Source: Trifolium pratense
Taxonomy: Eukaryota; Streptophyta; Magnoliopsida; Fabales; Fabaceae
Direction: 5' to 3'
NCBI RefSeq assembly: GCF_020283565.1
Contig: NC_060060.1
Span: 74,342,353 to 74,406,352, forward strand
Length of the DNA stretch: 64,000 nt
Below the pieces are notes generated by a model that saw only the letters and a list, made by a program, of their open reading frames with translations, had not been told where the DNA came from and did not search any database. Position 1 is the stretch's first letter; every line of letters starts with the position of its first letter. This document shows positions 14,560 through 24,800 of this stretch, one piece after another. The translations under genes and the position numbers were made by a program.

Positions 14560-15590
14560 AGTTTTTCCTAACTCAGGAGTAAGAGGCTGATATAGAAATT
14601 TGCATTTGAGTCTGTCTGGTTTCACTGTGAATCAGGGTCCGTTTGGAATAGCTTATTTTTCAGCTTATGCAAAACAACTTATTATAAGTGTTTATGGTAG
14701 TTTATGGAAAAATAGCTTATAAAAATACAGTTTTTGTTAGTGGGAGTTTATAAATTAACACAAAAACTTAGTATTTATTTGCATAAGCTGTTTTGTTGTA
14801 TAAGCTCAAAAATAAGCTATATTCCAAACAGGCCCTCAATGATAAATGCAGAGACAAAGGGCTTTTCAAGTTCAAGGATGAATTCTGTATAACTTTTTAT
14901 CTCTTATGTTTTACCCCATCATTTCTTTTTCAGGTGGCACAAAAAAAAATACAAGATGCCAATACCAATATCTAAAGATGCACAAACAAAACTCAAGGGA
15001 GTTGATTTTGGTGAAGAAATGTAAATGTGGTACATTTCTTTGTCATATTCATATTCAATTCAATGTTGTAGACACTCAAACTTTAGCCAAAGTAATCTTG
15101 CATTACACATTAGTCTTAAGTTCATAGCCTGTCCAGATTTTTTGGGTTACTGATTGAACTACTCCCATTTAGGAAACTGGAAATTTCAAACAGTTTGAAA
15201 TGGATAAAAATAATTAATTATGACTTATATGGAAATCTAGTATCTGTATCTGATGAAATATGTGGAAACTTGTAAATAGTGAACAAATTAGCCAACGATT
15301 TAGTGGAGTTGCAAGTTTCACAACTTGGATTCAATTTAGTTTTACTCCTAATAACAACATATGCTTTTCAAGGCTTTAGCTCATTACTATGAAGCCAAGG
15401 AACACCTGTTAGATTTAACCGACTTTTCATTGAATGTGAGTGTTATAAGTTTTGAGTCATTCAACTCTTTTTTTATTCTTTTTAACCTATTACTTATTTT
15501 GTATTTCCTGACAGTAAGTATTGATGATTGGCATTGGTGTAGTTGAATACTGCTGCTGATTATATTTTGTTGGGTATTATTGAATTGAAT
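14560..15590 (+). repeat. Host-transcript block, copy I of four
   Basis: Contains a CTCAGGAGTAAGAGGCTGAT leader-like piece, TGATAAATGCAGAGACAAAG, and a probable acceptor TTTTTCAG|GTGGCAC before ACAAGATGCC. Homologous blocks are at 17159-17730, 18411-19280 and 20585-20900. A MITE (14635-14835) interrupts this copy. No long open frame; it looks like non-coding host RNA. Relative to this block, the 17.2 kb copy lacks about 195 bases just before the next C/D-like RNA. Confidence 0.55.
14635..14835. mobile_element. MITE inserted in the host block
   Basis: The left end GGGTCCGTTTGGAATAGC is inverted at the right end (ATATTCCAAACAGGCCC). Family of 695-915. Copy II of the host block keeps only its right end (17159-17182), so that duplicate was made after this insertion. 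Confidence 0.8.
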
Positions 15591-15666
15591 GAGGCAGTGA
15601 TGATGGAAGGATGAATGGTTGTGGCGAGGCGTTTCTGGTGCAGCCCCCATTCTCTTTCTGAGCCTC
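15591..15666 (+). ncRNA. C/D-box-like RNA, short form, copy 2
   Basis: 76 nt. Terminal stem GAGGC / GCCTC, C box AGTGATGA, D box CTGA directly before GCCTC. The internal hairpin core is GGCGAGGCGT...GTGCAGCC, where GCGT pairs with GTGC through G-U wobbles. The outer part of the hairpin (CCCCCATT) is partly worn. Confidence 0.65.
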
Positions 15667-15798
15667 ATTTTTTTGTTGACATTGCAAGTTTCTGAGTGAG
15701 GCTTTGATGAGTTTCTCACTCTCATTGCCAATGATCGTTCCTACGTCACCTCTCTTCACCATCACCACCAACAATAACAACAAAATCTCACTTTCTCT

Positions 15799-15800
<2 letters not shown>

Positions 15801-15848
<48 letters not shown>

Positions 15849-15876
15849 TTCATCATCATCATCATCATCATCATCC
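15801..15876 (+). repeat. CT and CAT microsatellites
   Basis: About 46 bases of (CT)n followed by (CAT)n between array copies 2 and 3. Similar CT tracts sit between short and long copies at about 16890-16920 and 17926-17946. They give rise to false Ser/Leu- and Arg/Glu-repeat ORFs on both strands. Confidence 0.9.
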
Positions 15877-15929
15877 TCGAACTCAATTTTCGACCTTCCT
15901 TTTTTCTTTCTTCTTCTTCTAGATATAAT

Positions 15930-16088
15930 GAGGCAGTGATGATGTTTCATGCAACTGCTGCATGTATCAGATCAGACATTGTGAGTGAAGAAAAAAAGAG
16001 ACCTTGTGGCGAGGCGACTTCGTCTTGCAGTGGCAGCCATGGTCCTCCTCTTCACTCTCTTTTCTGACAGTATACCTTTACCTGAGCC

Positions 16089-16090
<2 letters not shown>
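15930..16090 (+). ncRNA. C/D-box-like RNA, long form, copy 3
   Basis: 161 nt. Terminal stem GAGGC / GCCTC, C box AGTGATGA, D box CTGA. The internal hairpin keeps TGGCGAGGC and GCAGCCA. The long-form insert between C box and hairpin contains CAGATCAGACATTGTGAGTGAAG, and a second CTGA lies upstream of the final D box. Confidence 0.65.
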
Positions 16091-16126
<36 letters not shown>

Positions 16127-16166
16127 CCTCAAACCCTAAAACCATTCATTATCTTTGGGATATAAC

Positions 16167-16324
16167 AAGGCAGTGATGATATTTCACGCAAATGATCAGA
16201 CATTGTGAGTGAAGAAAAGTGACATGTACTGGCGAGGTAACTGTGTCAGTGGGTCCTTCCATAGACGCATGTAGTTGCAGCCATGCTCATGTTCCTCCCC
16301 GTCACTGTCTTCAATCTGAGCCTT
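16167..16324 (+). ncRNA. C/D-box-like RNA, long form, copy 4
   Basis: 158 nt. The terminal stem is CAAGGC / GCCTTG: the G-C pair of the other copies has become A-T on both sides, a compensatory change. C box AGTGATGA, D box CTGA. In the internal hairpin GTAAC pairs with GTTGC, again with changes on both arms relative to copy 11. Confidence 0.7.
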
Positions 16325-16468
16325 GTATTCTTCTTCAACAGCCCCACTCTTCATCTTTCTCCCATTCTTCCTAGTTTAATTGTCCTTTCTAGGAAAAACA
16401 GTAATAAAAATTTGCATTTTGCATTGTATGTAGTACTTGTTCAACACTCAATACACAATGTTGTTTCT

Positions 16469-16541
16469 ATATATAATCATTTCTTCACAATGTTGTTTCT
16501 AACTCGGGAGTGAGAAGAGCCTGATATAGAAATTAGGGTTT
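16469..16541 (+). promoter_or_regulatory. Promoter-like TATA and telo-box, array unit II
   Basis: TATATATA at 16469-16476 and TTAGGGTTT at 16533-16541 in the same arrangement as unit I. Sequence similarity to unit I also extends upstream (TTTGCATT...GTTCAACACTCA). Confidence 0.5.
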
Positions 16542-16680
16542 CAATCTCTCTCGTGTCACTGTGAATCAATCAATGATGGTATACCTCTCTCTCACTCTCT
16601 CTCCTCCCTACTAATTCCAGCGACAATCACCTCTGGACCAACTAACGATTGGTAACAAGTTTTTTAGTGAGGCTTTGAAT

Positions 16681-16756
16681 GAGGCAATGATGATTGATTG
16701 ATGGATTGTTTGTGGCGAGGCGTTTCTGACGCAGCCACCACTCTCTTTCTGAGCCT
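16681..16756 (+). ncRNA. C/D-box-like RNA, short form, copy 5
   Basis: 76 nt. GAGGC opening, C box AATGATGA, internal hairpin TTGTGGCGAGGCGT...ACGCAGCCAC with perfect GCGT/ACGC, D box CTGA, closing GCCTT. Best-preserved hairpin of the short class. Confidence 0.7.
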
Positions 16757-16974
16757 TTTTTGGTCCTCATTGCAAGTTTTTGTTTTGAGTGAGGCTTTGA
16801 TGAATGAGTTTCTCACTCTCATTGCCAATGATCAATAATATTTCTACTTCGCTCTCCACACACACCATCACCACCATCACAACAACATAACTTCTTTCTC
16901 TCTCTCTCTCTCTCTCTCTGCTTCATCGAACTGGACCGGACCTCTTGTTTTTCTTCTTCTTTTTTGGATAAAAT

Positions 16975-17126
16975 GAGGCAGTGATGATGATGTTTCATGT
17001 GTATCAGATCAGACATTTTTAGTGAAGAAGAAATTTGTTGTGTCATGGCGAGGTGACTCCGTTTCGCAGTTGCAGCTATGCCAATGATCTTCCTCTTCTC
17101 CGACAATACACTTCTATCTGAGCCTC
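16975..17126 (+). ncRNA. C/D-box-like RNA, long form, copy 6
   Basis: 152 nt. GAGGC / GCCTC, C box AGTGATGATG, D box CTGA. Internal hairpin TGGCGAGGTGAC...GTTGCAGCTA: GTGAC pairs with GTTGC via wobbles. Includes the conserved CAGATCAGACAT and GTGAAGAAG segments of the long form. Confidence 0.65.
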
Positions 17127-17158
17127 TTATTCTATAATAATTTTCTGTCATTTCTTCA

Positions 17159-17730
17159 TAAGCTATATTCCAAACAGGCCCTCAATGATAAATGCAGAGA
17201 CAAAGGGCTTTTGAAGGACGAATTCTGTATAACTTTCTATCTCTTATGTTTTACCCCATCATTTCTTTTTCAGGTGGCACAAAAAAAATACAAGATGCCA
17301 ATACCAATATCTAAAGATGCACAAACAAAACTCAAGGGAGTTGACGATTTTGGTGAAGAAATGTAAATGTGGTACATTTCTTTTCATATTCAATTCAATG
17401 TTGTAGACACTCAAACTTTTGCCAAAGTAATCTTGCATTACACATTAGTCTTAAGTTCATAGTGTGTCCAGATTTTTTGGGTTAGTGATTGAACTACTCC
17501 CATTTAGGAAACTGGAAATTTCGAACAGTTTGAAATGGATAAAAATAATTACTTATGACTTATATGGAAAACCAGTATCTGTATCTGGTGAAATATGTTG
17601 AAACTTGTAAACTGTGAACAAATTAGCCAACGATTTAGTGGAATTGCAAGTTTCACAACTTGGATTCAATTTGGTTTAACTCCTAATAACAACATATGCT
17701 TTTCAAGGCTTTAGCTCATTACTGAATTGA
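17159..17730 (+). repeat. Host-transcript block, copy II
   Basis: Begins with the right end of the MITE found intact in copy I, then repeats ATGATAAATGCAGAGACAAA, the TTTTTCAG|GTGGCAC acceptor and the ACAAGATGCC segment. Joined directly to C/D copy 7. Confidence 0.6.
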
Positions 17731-17732
17731 AT

Positions 17733-17808
17733 GAGGCAGTGATGATGGAAGGATGAATGGTTGTGGCGAGGCGTTTCTGGCGCAGCCACCATTCTCTTTC
17801 TGAGCCTC
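17733..17808 (+). ncRNA. C/D-box-like RNA, short form, copy 7
   Basis: 76 nt. Perfect GAGGC / GCCTC, C box AGTGATGA, D box CTGA. The hairpin pairs AATG with CATT, GTGGC with GCCAC and GCG with CGC. Nearest relative is copy 2. Confidence 0.72.
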
Positions 17809-18013
17809 TTTTTTTGCAAGTTTCTGAGTGAGGCTTTGATGAGTTTCTCACTCTCATTGCCAATGATCATTCCTACTTCACCTCTCTTCACCACCAACAC
17901 CAACAAGAAAAGCTCGCTTTCTCTTTCACTCTCTCTCTCTCTCTCTGACTCATCATCATAATCATAATCATTATCATCAACTTGACTTTCTTTCTTCTTC
18001 TTTTGGATAATAC

Positions 18014-18179
18014 GAGGCAGTGATGATGTTTAATGCAACTGCATGTATCTGATCAGACATTGTGGGTGAAGAAGAAAAGAGCTTTGTCATGGCGAGGCAA
18101 CTCCATCTCGCAGTCGCAGCCATGCTTGTGCTCCTCCTCTTCACTCTCTTCCCTGACAATACACCTCTATCTGAGCCTC
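18014..18179 (+). ncRNA. C/D-box-like RNA, long form, copy 8
   Basis: 166 nt. Perfect terminal stem, C box AGTGATGA, final D box CTGA and an upstream CTGA. The 5' half has ATGCAACTGCAT and the perfect palindrome TCTGATCAGA. The hairpin keeps CATGGCGAGGC and GCAGCCATG. Confidence 0.7.
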
Positions 18180-18236
18180 CTAATCATAGCATTGTTACAT
18201 AGTGGAATTTCTTCTTCTTCTTCTTCTGGATAATAC

Positions 18237-18379
18237 GAGGCAGTGTATCTGATCAGACATTATGGGTGAAGAAGAAAAGACCTTTGTCATGGCAAGGCAA
18301 CTCCATCGTGCAGTCGCAGCCATACTTGTGCTTCTCCTCTTCACTCTCTTCTCTGACAATACACCTCTATCTGAGCCTC
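18237..18379 (+). pseudogene. C/D-box-like RNA, long form, copy 9 lacking the C box
   Basis: Nearly identical to copy 8, immediately upstream, but after GAGGCAGTG about 23 bases are deleted so that the C box and the ATGCAACTGCAT segment are gone. The terminal stem and D box remain. Probably a dead direct duplicate. Confidence 0.65.
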
Positions 18380-18410
18380 CTAATCAATAATAATTTTGAG
18401 TCATTTCTTC

Positions 18411-19280
18411 ATAATGCTTTTTCTGTTGTTTGTGCGCCTTGAGTGAGAGGCTGAGATTGATTAATGTTTGAGTCTCTCTGGTTTCAGTGTGAATCAATGA
18501 TAAAGGCAGAGAGAAAAGGCTCTTAAAGGATCAGTTCTGTATAACTTTCTCTCTGTCATTTTTGACCTGATCTTTTTCTTTTCAAGTGGTACAATAAAAA
18601 ACACAAGATGCCAATATCTAAAGATGCTAAACAAATAGTATATTTCAAGAAATGTAAATTGGGTACATTTCTTTTTCTCTCATCTCAATTATCGCACCAA
18701 GTTCGCTGCTATTCGGATTTTCAATTCAATTTCATGTGTAATTATCTTGAAAACACATAGCAATAAATTTCATGTTGCAGATAAACTTTTTCCAAAGTAA
18801 TCTCGCATTACATATTAGTTTTAAATTTAAAGTGTAATATTTTTGCTCTTCTTTGCTATAGTACTTCACTCTTCCAACTAGAAATACCATTCATAGAACT
18901 ACTCCATTTGGGAAATATCAAACAGCTTGAAATGGGTAAAACTAATTACTTTCTATGGTAAACTAGTATCTGATCTGTTTTATAAAAAAACACTTGTATC
19001 TGTTCAAATATGTTGACACTTGTAAGTTGTGAACAAATTAGCCAACCAAGTTGGTGGTGATGCAAGTGTCAACTAGGATTCAATCTGGTTTTAGTGCTAA
19101 TAACAGGATATGCTATAGCTCACTACTGTGAGGCCAACTGGCTAAGTAACCAAGTTAGATTTAACTGACTTTTTTACTGAAGTTGAGTGTTAAAGGTTTT
19201 TGAGTCATTTAACTCTTTTCTACTTTCTCCTATTACTTATTATATATATGTAACAGTCGGTCTGTCATTTGCTGCTGATT
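18411..19280 (+). repeat. Host-transcript block, copy III
   Basis: Matches copies I and II: GAGTGAGAGGCTGA, AATGATAAAGGCAGAGA, TTTTCAAGTGGTACA, ACACAAGATGCCAATATC. More diverged than I and II are from each other. It retains the stretch missing from copy II. Confidence 0.5.
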
Positions 19281-19760
19281 TAGAGTAAATATGGTTCAGG
19301 CAACAAACAATTTACAAGCTATCCTTTTGTTTATCTTTTATTGCTTTTATGTCTCTATTCTGCAAAAAGTGTTCTATTCAGAACATTCCTGCACAGCATA
19401 GTGGATAAATTTGTTGTTCCTTCACCTAACTTTTGGTACCTGTTATCTTTTCCAGCACTTTTGATTGTAGTCTTTTAAAAATTCCACTTCAGAGTGAACT
19501 TTGGAGCTGCCAGCTAACCCATTTAGGTCTTTTTCAATCTTCAAAATGGGAAGAGACTAAAGGTACAGCAAATTGATTAACATCTTCATACCCATGGCAA
19601 AGAGATATATCCATAATCAATTGAAACCTTTGTCAATCTTAAGTACAAGTTGCTGCAGCCGTGTTTTGTTATAGTTTTCATGGTTGAGAACTGACACAGA
19701 TTTGGAAATGATTCGGTTTGTTGAACTGTTTCTTCTGGTTTTTTGGGTTTTTAATTTAAT
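19281..19760. other. Unique spacer inside the array
   Basis: No similarity noticed to the other array units and no open frame worth calling. Confidence 0.4.
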
Positions 19761-19840
19761 GAGGCAATGATGATGGATGGTTCTGGGGAGGCGTTTCTAT
19801 CATGTTGGCGCAGCCAGCCAACTTTCTCTTTCTGAGTCTC
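19761..19840 (+). ncRNA. C/D-box-like RNA, short form, copy 10
   Basis: 80 nt. Opening GAGGC pairs with GTCTC through one G-U pair. C box AATGATGA, D box CTGA. Hairpin TGGGGAGGCG...GGCGCAGCC with a longer loop (TTTCTATCATGTT). Confidence 0.6.
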
Positions 19841-20062
19841 TCTCTTTGCAACTACACATTAGTTTGTGAGGCTTTCCTGCTCTCAGAGATTATTCTGTTT
19901 GTCTGTGAGTTGCTCATTGCCTATGATCAACAACAATAACGATGAAACGACAACAACAAATACAGCAGCAGCAGCAGCAGCATTCACGCCCTTTCTCTTC
20001 ACTTTCACCAAATTCAAACGACTCCTTTCTTCATTCTTTCTTCTTCTTCTTTGGGATGTAAT

Positions 20063-20231
20063 GAGGCAGTGATGATATTTCATGCAATTGATTCGGGCAT
20101 TGAGTGAAGAAAAGAGCCGTGTACTGGCGAGGCGACTGTGTCTTGTGTACTTCTAAAGACGCATGTAGTCGCAGCCATACTCGTGCTCCTCCTCTTCACT
20201 CTTATCTGACAAAACACCTAATCTGAGCCTT
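20063..20231 (+). ncRNA. C/D-box-like RNA, long form, copy 11
   Basis: 169 nt. GAGGC pairs with GCCTT (one G-U), C box AGTGATGA, D box CTGA. Hairpin TGGCGAGGCGAC...GTCGCAGCCA with fully Watson-Crick GCGAC/GTCGC; compare GTAAC/GTTGC in copy 4. Confidence 0.7.
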
Positions 20232-20584
20232 GCATTCTTCTTCAATACCCACAACTTCATCTTTCACCTTTCTTTTTAGCTTACTTTTCAATGTTTTCAG
20301 TCTAGTGTTTCTGATAGCGGCATTAGTGGCACTTCAAAACTACATAGCGAAATTTGAACACGGCTATTGTTTGCGATATGCCCATCATTGCTGTCAAATA
20401 ACACCACTATAGCATAGCAGAATTTGAGCAAACTGCTATTTTCAATGATCCGTGATTGACAACACGGTTTCCAACATTATTTCTACACCTTTTATTATTT
20501 CTTTTGCAGTTTTTTCTTCTTTAATAGCACTTTTCGACCATTTTTTGAGTTTTTTCTTCTTTAACAGCACTTATGCCATTTCTT

Positions 20585-20900
20585 GACAACATTTTTCCTG
20601 TTTTGTCCGTGAGTCGGGACTGAGACTAAAATAGATTATTGTGACTCACGAGGGCCTGCTGGTTTCTGCGTGAAGCATTGATAAATGTACAGGGAAAAGG
20701 CTCTCGAGGGATGAATGATGTTCTCATAATCACCCACCTCTAACATCACACTATAAACGCTACATATTTCTTTTGTTTATTTTTTTGTTGAATTGTGTAG
20801 AACTCTCATTTTTCACCTCATCTACTTTTCAGGTGTTGTTACAAACAGAACACAAGATCCCGATGTATATATATAAAGAAGCTAAACAAATAAGTTGATT
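20585..20900 (+). repeat. Host-transcript block, copy IV (most diverged)
   Basis: Recognisable by GTGAGTCGGGACTGAGAC, TTGATAAATGTACAGGGAA, CTTTTCAG|GTGTTGTTACA and ACACAAGATCCCGATGT. Marks the end of the array. Confidence 0.45.
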
Positions 20901-22338
20901 CTGCTGAAGAATTGGACTACATGTCATTTTCTCCCATCTCATGGACCTGCTACACACCAGACCAAGTCCAATGTCACCCTTTTCATATTCAGAAGAATCA
21001 TAAAGCCAAATAACAATAACTAGTACTCTTAAATATGTGATTCTCCTACCACAACACATCATTATAGTTGTTCCCAAACACGGTTCTCGCCTATATTCCT
21101 CTCCAGTCAAGCCAAACTTGGTCCCCAACTTTTTTTTGTTGTAAATTGTGAATAGGAAGGAATTATATGCCCTTTAATTGTTGTCTTTTCTTTATGTTTT
21201 GGATATGAATTTCATTGTTCTCTTTAGTCGATCAGAAGAACCACATTTATGTTTAATTCACTTCCATTAAATCCACATATACTTAGTGTGGTTGTAACAC
21301 AAATAGTTTGGATGTGAGGAACCTAGAAATTTGTTGTGTTTGAGTGATATTTCAAAAGTTCAAGTCTCACATTTTCATTCTTTCTCAATTGGCTTTGTGA
21401 ACTTTTCTTCTGAAAATATTATTTTTAGAAAATATTTTTTAATTGATGGTCTACTTGAAATTCAGAATTTTGAGATACTTTGACCAAGTTTTTACGTATC
21501 TCTCATTTCTATTATCACATTTGATCATTTCTTTAAACAGTGAGTTATAAACAAACCCTTGGTTGCCACTTAGAAAAGACTAGAAAATTATTTTCCTTCT
21601 CTCATAATTCGAGATGCCTCAGGTTTTACTTCACAGTTTTTGTTTTGCAAGTTCACTCTAATTCTTTGTTTGCTGTTGTAATCAATTTGCAACAAATTTT
21701 ACTAGGGTTTTTTTTATATATATACAAATGTGCAAATGCATTTAGAAATAAAAATAGACCTATATGAATCAGTTTAGGAACCAATCTACTAATCTTAACT
21801 AATAAGCGTATTACTCTCAAATCATGTAAGAATTTTCCAATAGACACAGGCAGCAACTCCTTTATCTTAATCACACAAAGAAGGTGCGATGCGACGAAGG
21901 GGATAAGCACAAGCTCCAAAAATTTCCTTCAATCTTTCATTCGATGCACATTTGCAGACGCTCACACCGCATTGGCTCCCAGAGATGGGTTTAGTATGTT
22001 GTGAATTTCTGTTCATTCTGTTGACATATGCATCAGCAGCATTCGTGCTCTATGTTCATGCCTTTAAAGAAGTAGAAAACCTCCTTGCATTGGGTTAGGT
22101 AAAGGATTCTTTGCAAATATCTTGTCACAAAGGCATTCAAAGTAGGGAAAGGAAAACGAAATGCAGAGAACAGAAGACTACAATGGATTCCTCTTCTATT
22201 CTCTTGCGACAAAAAATCACAAGCAGCAATATCTTATCAAAATCTATCTTTATTTTATGAATAACTGGTATCTAAAATGATAATAAGGTGCATGATTATT
22301 ATAGTTACATATCATTACACATATGCATATCAAAGTAA
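20901..22338. other. Intergenic between the RNA array and the glyoxalase genes
   Basis: AT-rich. Short ORFs here (for example at 20829-21128, 21540-21919) have no recognisable domains. Nothing else seen. Confidence 0.5.
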
Positions 22339-23634
22339 CTAGGAAGAGTCTTCCTTGCTTGCAACCTCCAAGCCATTACCTGCAAATACAATATATTCAT
22401 TCATATAAAGAATTCATCTCAAAGCCAATAACCAACCAGTTCGCATACAGTAAGTAATAACAATGCCAAATTTCAATAATAACAGAAAAATTAGAGTCTT
22501 ACCATCAGGGTCAAAGAAGAAAACTTGTTTAATCTTGCCATTAGGCAGAGATTTCTCAAAAGTTTCAATACCCTTATCCTGCATCATAAAACAAACCCAT
22601 GAATGCTTCCACAAAACTTCAGATTACTTTATCATAAACTTCTCTCTTCCCAATACGCGTGTATGTATGTTTAGTTTCACTTTTGGAGGAGGCAAAATTG
22701 ATTGCAAATTTAGAATTTTCCTTAGAATTGATTATGCCTCCAGAAATGATTCTAACTTGAAGCTAGAATCTGAATCTTTTACCTCTACAATCGATTTTTA
22801 GTATTGAATTTAATGTTCAATTCAGCTTTACATGAATGTGTCGATCAAACCATAATAATTTTTCGTTCAACTCATTTTTAGTTTACAGAATCAATTTATC
22901 CAAATTAAATTTTTGTGATGGCAGAGCCAAATACACACTTAGTTGTGAAATTTTCATTCATGATGCTTGTCAACTATGAAGCATGGACACGGACACAAGA
23001 CATGTCACAGACACATCGACACTTAAATGACACAATTAAATGACACAAATTAAATGTAATTATAAGTGTCACTGTAGTGCGTATGTCTTATGCGTCTAAT
23101 CTGAGGAGTGTTTGTGTTTCATAGCTTGACGATAACACAAACCAAACAAGTAACAACATTAAAAAACAATGATATGATATTTGGTAGTATGAAAAAGTGG
23201 ATGAAAGAAAAGAAAACCTTGAGAGTTTGGAGGAAGGATTGGAAATTAGGGACAGAGAAGCAGAGATGATGGCCTCTAGGGAGATGGGAAGGGTCTTTAA
23301 CAGGGGAAGCAGCACTCCATGGACCTTCAGGGAGATTGTTGGATGGGTTCCGTTCAATGAGATGAAGATATAGTGAAGAAGATGGAAGGCGCAACCATAC
23401 AACCTTAAACTCTCCAAACTTGGGACTTTCTACTTCCTCAAATCCAAATATCTGAAAATGATATAGAAATATTGCATGCATCTAAATCAAATCTATGATT
23501 ATGAATTAAGAAGAGAAGAGAAGAGAAGAGAAGAGAAAGAAAAGAACCTGTCGGTAGAAATTGGCAAGGCGTTTGATGTCGGTGGACTCTCGAGATATAT
23601 GATTCAGACTCACACCTTCTTCTGCTGCTGCCAT
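22339..23634 (-). CDS. Glyoxalase I/VOC-family protein, intact copy
   Basis: Member of the vicinal-oxygen-chelate fold (lactoylglutathione lyase/dioxygenase group). Four exons on the minus strand: 23634-23548, 23451-23218, 22578-22503 and 22379-22339, together 145 residues with all phases matching. Likely metal ligands are His12 (SLNHIS), Glu in HLIERNP, His in RGHHLCF and Glu in NGLEVAS. It is a single-domain cytosolic-looking protein without a targeting peptide. As I recall, Arabidopsis At2g32090 is a close small relative. Intron 2 carries a GACACGG-type repeat (22971-23126); intron 1 carries an AAGAG microsatellite. Two shorter relatives lie just upstream on the same strand (25234-25338 and 26138-26801). 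The actual substrate cannot be told; many such plant proteins do not act on methylglyoxal. Confidence 0.88.
22971..23126. mobile_element. Small TIR repeat in glyoxalase intron 2
   Basis: Left CTATGAAGCATGGACACGGACAC and right GTGTTTGTGTTTCATAG are inverted. The interior is rich in GACAC/GTGTC. The same family, larger, is at about 41830-42322. Confidence 0.55.
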
Positions 23635-23810
23635 TTTTTCGCTTCAATCTTCTAACACTTCAACACAATTCTTCTCGAGAGATATAAGATTTTGTTTTTA
23701 ATCATTCATGACTAATTTATATTTATTTTAATTTAATGTCAATTATGATAGTTTATGTATTGTTCATGACGTATTTATTATGTCAAATTATGTATGTCCA
23801 TAATATTTTT

Positions 23811-24166
23811 GGGTAAATAGTGTCATACCCCCTGCAAAATAGGCGAGTTTTGCGTTACCCCTGCAAAATATTTTTTTGAGATTACCCCCTGCAATGTCAA
23901 GATTCCTTGCGTTACCCCCCTGGCTCAACAAGTGGGCATATGACATGGACGAATCTTGACGTGGCATGACACGTGGAAATTAATTTATTTTTTATTTATT
24001 TTTAATTGCCAACTCAGTAATTATTTATTTTTTAATTAAAAAAAATGAAAAAAACTTTTTAAAGAAACTTTTTTTTTAAAGAATTCTTTTTTTTAAAGAA
24101 ACTTTTTTTTTTAAAGAAATTTTTTTATTTAAAGAAACTTTTTTTTTGGTTACTCTATTATTATTA

Positions 24167-24197
<31 letters not shown>

Positions 24198-24637
24198 GTT
24201 TTTTGGTTACTATTATTATTATTAGTTTTTTTTTCATCTTCATTTTTTTTGGTTACTCTATTATTAGTTATTATATATATATATATATATATAAGAATTT
24301 TTTTATATATATATATAATAACAACTTTTAGTAAAAAAATAAAAACTTTCTTTTAAGTAAGTTCATAAAAATATAACAACTTTTAAGTTTTTTTTTCATT
24401 TTTTTAATTAAAAACTCACATTAATTAATGAGTTGGCAATTAAAAATAAATAAAAAATAAATTAATTTCCATGTGTCATGCCACGTCAAGATTCTTCCAT
24501 GTCATATGCCCACTTGTTGAGCCAGGGGGGTAACGCAAAAAATCTTGACATTGCAGGGGGGTAATCTCAAAAAAATATTTTGCAGGGGGTAACGCAAAAC
24601 TCGCCTATTTTGCAGGGGGGTATAACACTATTTACCC
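23811..24637. mobile_element. Long-TIR element, about 830 bp
   Basis: The left GGGTAAATAGTGTCATACC is inverted at the right (...TATAACACTATTTACCC). The inverted arms run about 180 bases, including CTGCAAAATAGGCGAGTTTTGCGTTACC and GGCTCAACAAGTGGGCATATGACATGG. Both sides are bordered by TATTTTT, a possible target duplication. The centre is AT-rich with (TTA)n and (AT)n microsatellites, which make a false hydrophobic ORF at 24146-24331. Mutator-like by TIR length; no transposase. Confidence 0.75.
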
Positions 24638-24647
24638 TATTTTTCAA

Positions 24648-24800
24648 TTGTTAGTTAGTTTAGTGGTGATTGACGCTGAATTTGGTAAGAGGCGCGTAGT
24701 TTGATTCCGACAACTTTGATGGGACTGGAAGTACTTGATGGCAGAACCGACCATGAATCAGATTAGACGGTCCGGTAGGTCAGATAATGTTGAAAAAAAA
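24648..24800 (+). repeat. SINE-like repeat
   Basis: TTAGTTAGTTTAGTGGTGATTGACGCTGAA (A-box region), then GTAGTTTGATTCCGAC (B-box-like) and a poly-A end near 24793. Directly abuts the TIR element. Confidence 0.7.

Noticed and set aside
15704..15950. Ser/Leu-repeat and Arg/Glu-repeat ORFs on both strands
   Set aside because: They are translations of the CT and CAT microsatellites between array RNAs.
19866..20083. ORFs with poly-Ala / poly-Val
   Set aside because: Arise from a CAG-type microsatellite between array copies 10 and 11; no domain.
13900..20900. CRISPR-like or tandem satellite interpretation of the repeats
   Set aside because: Units are unequal in spacing, have RNA-like stems and C/D boxes, and sit in a plant nuclear context.
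24146..24331. Hydrophobic ORF with poly-Ile
   Set aside because: It is a translated (TTA)n/(AT)n tract in the centre of a TIR element.
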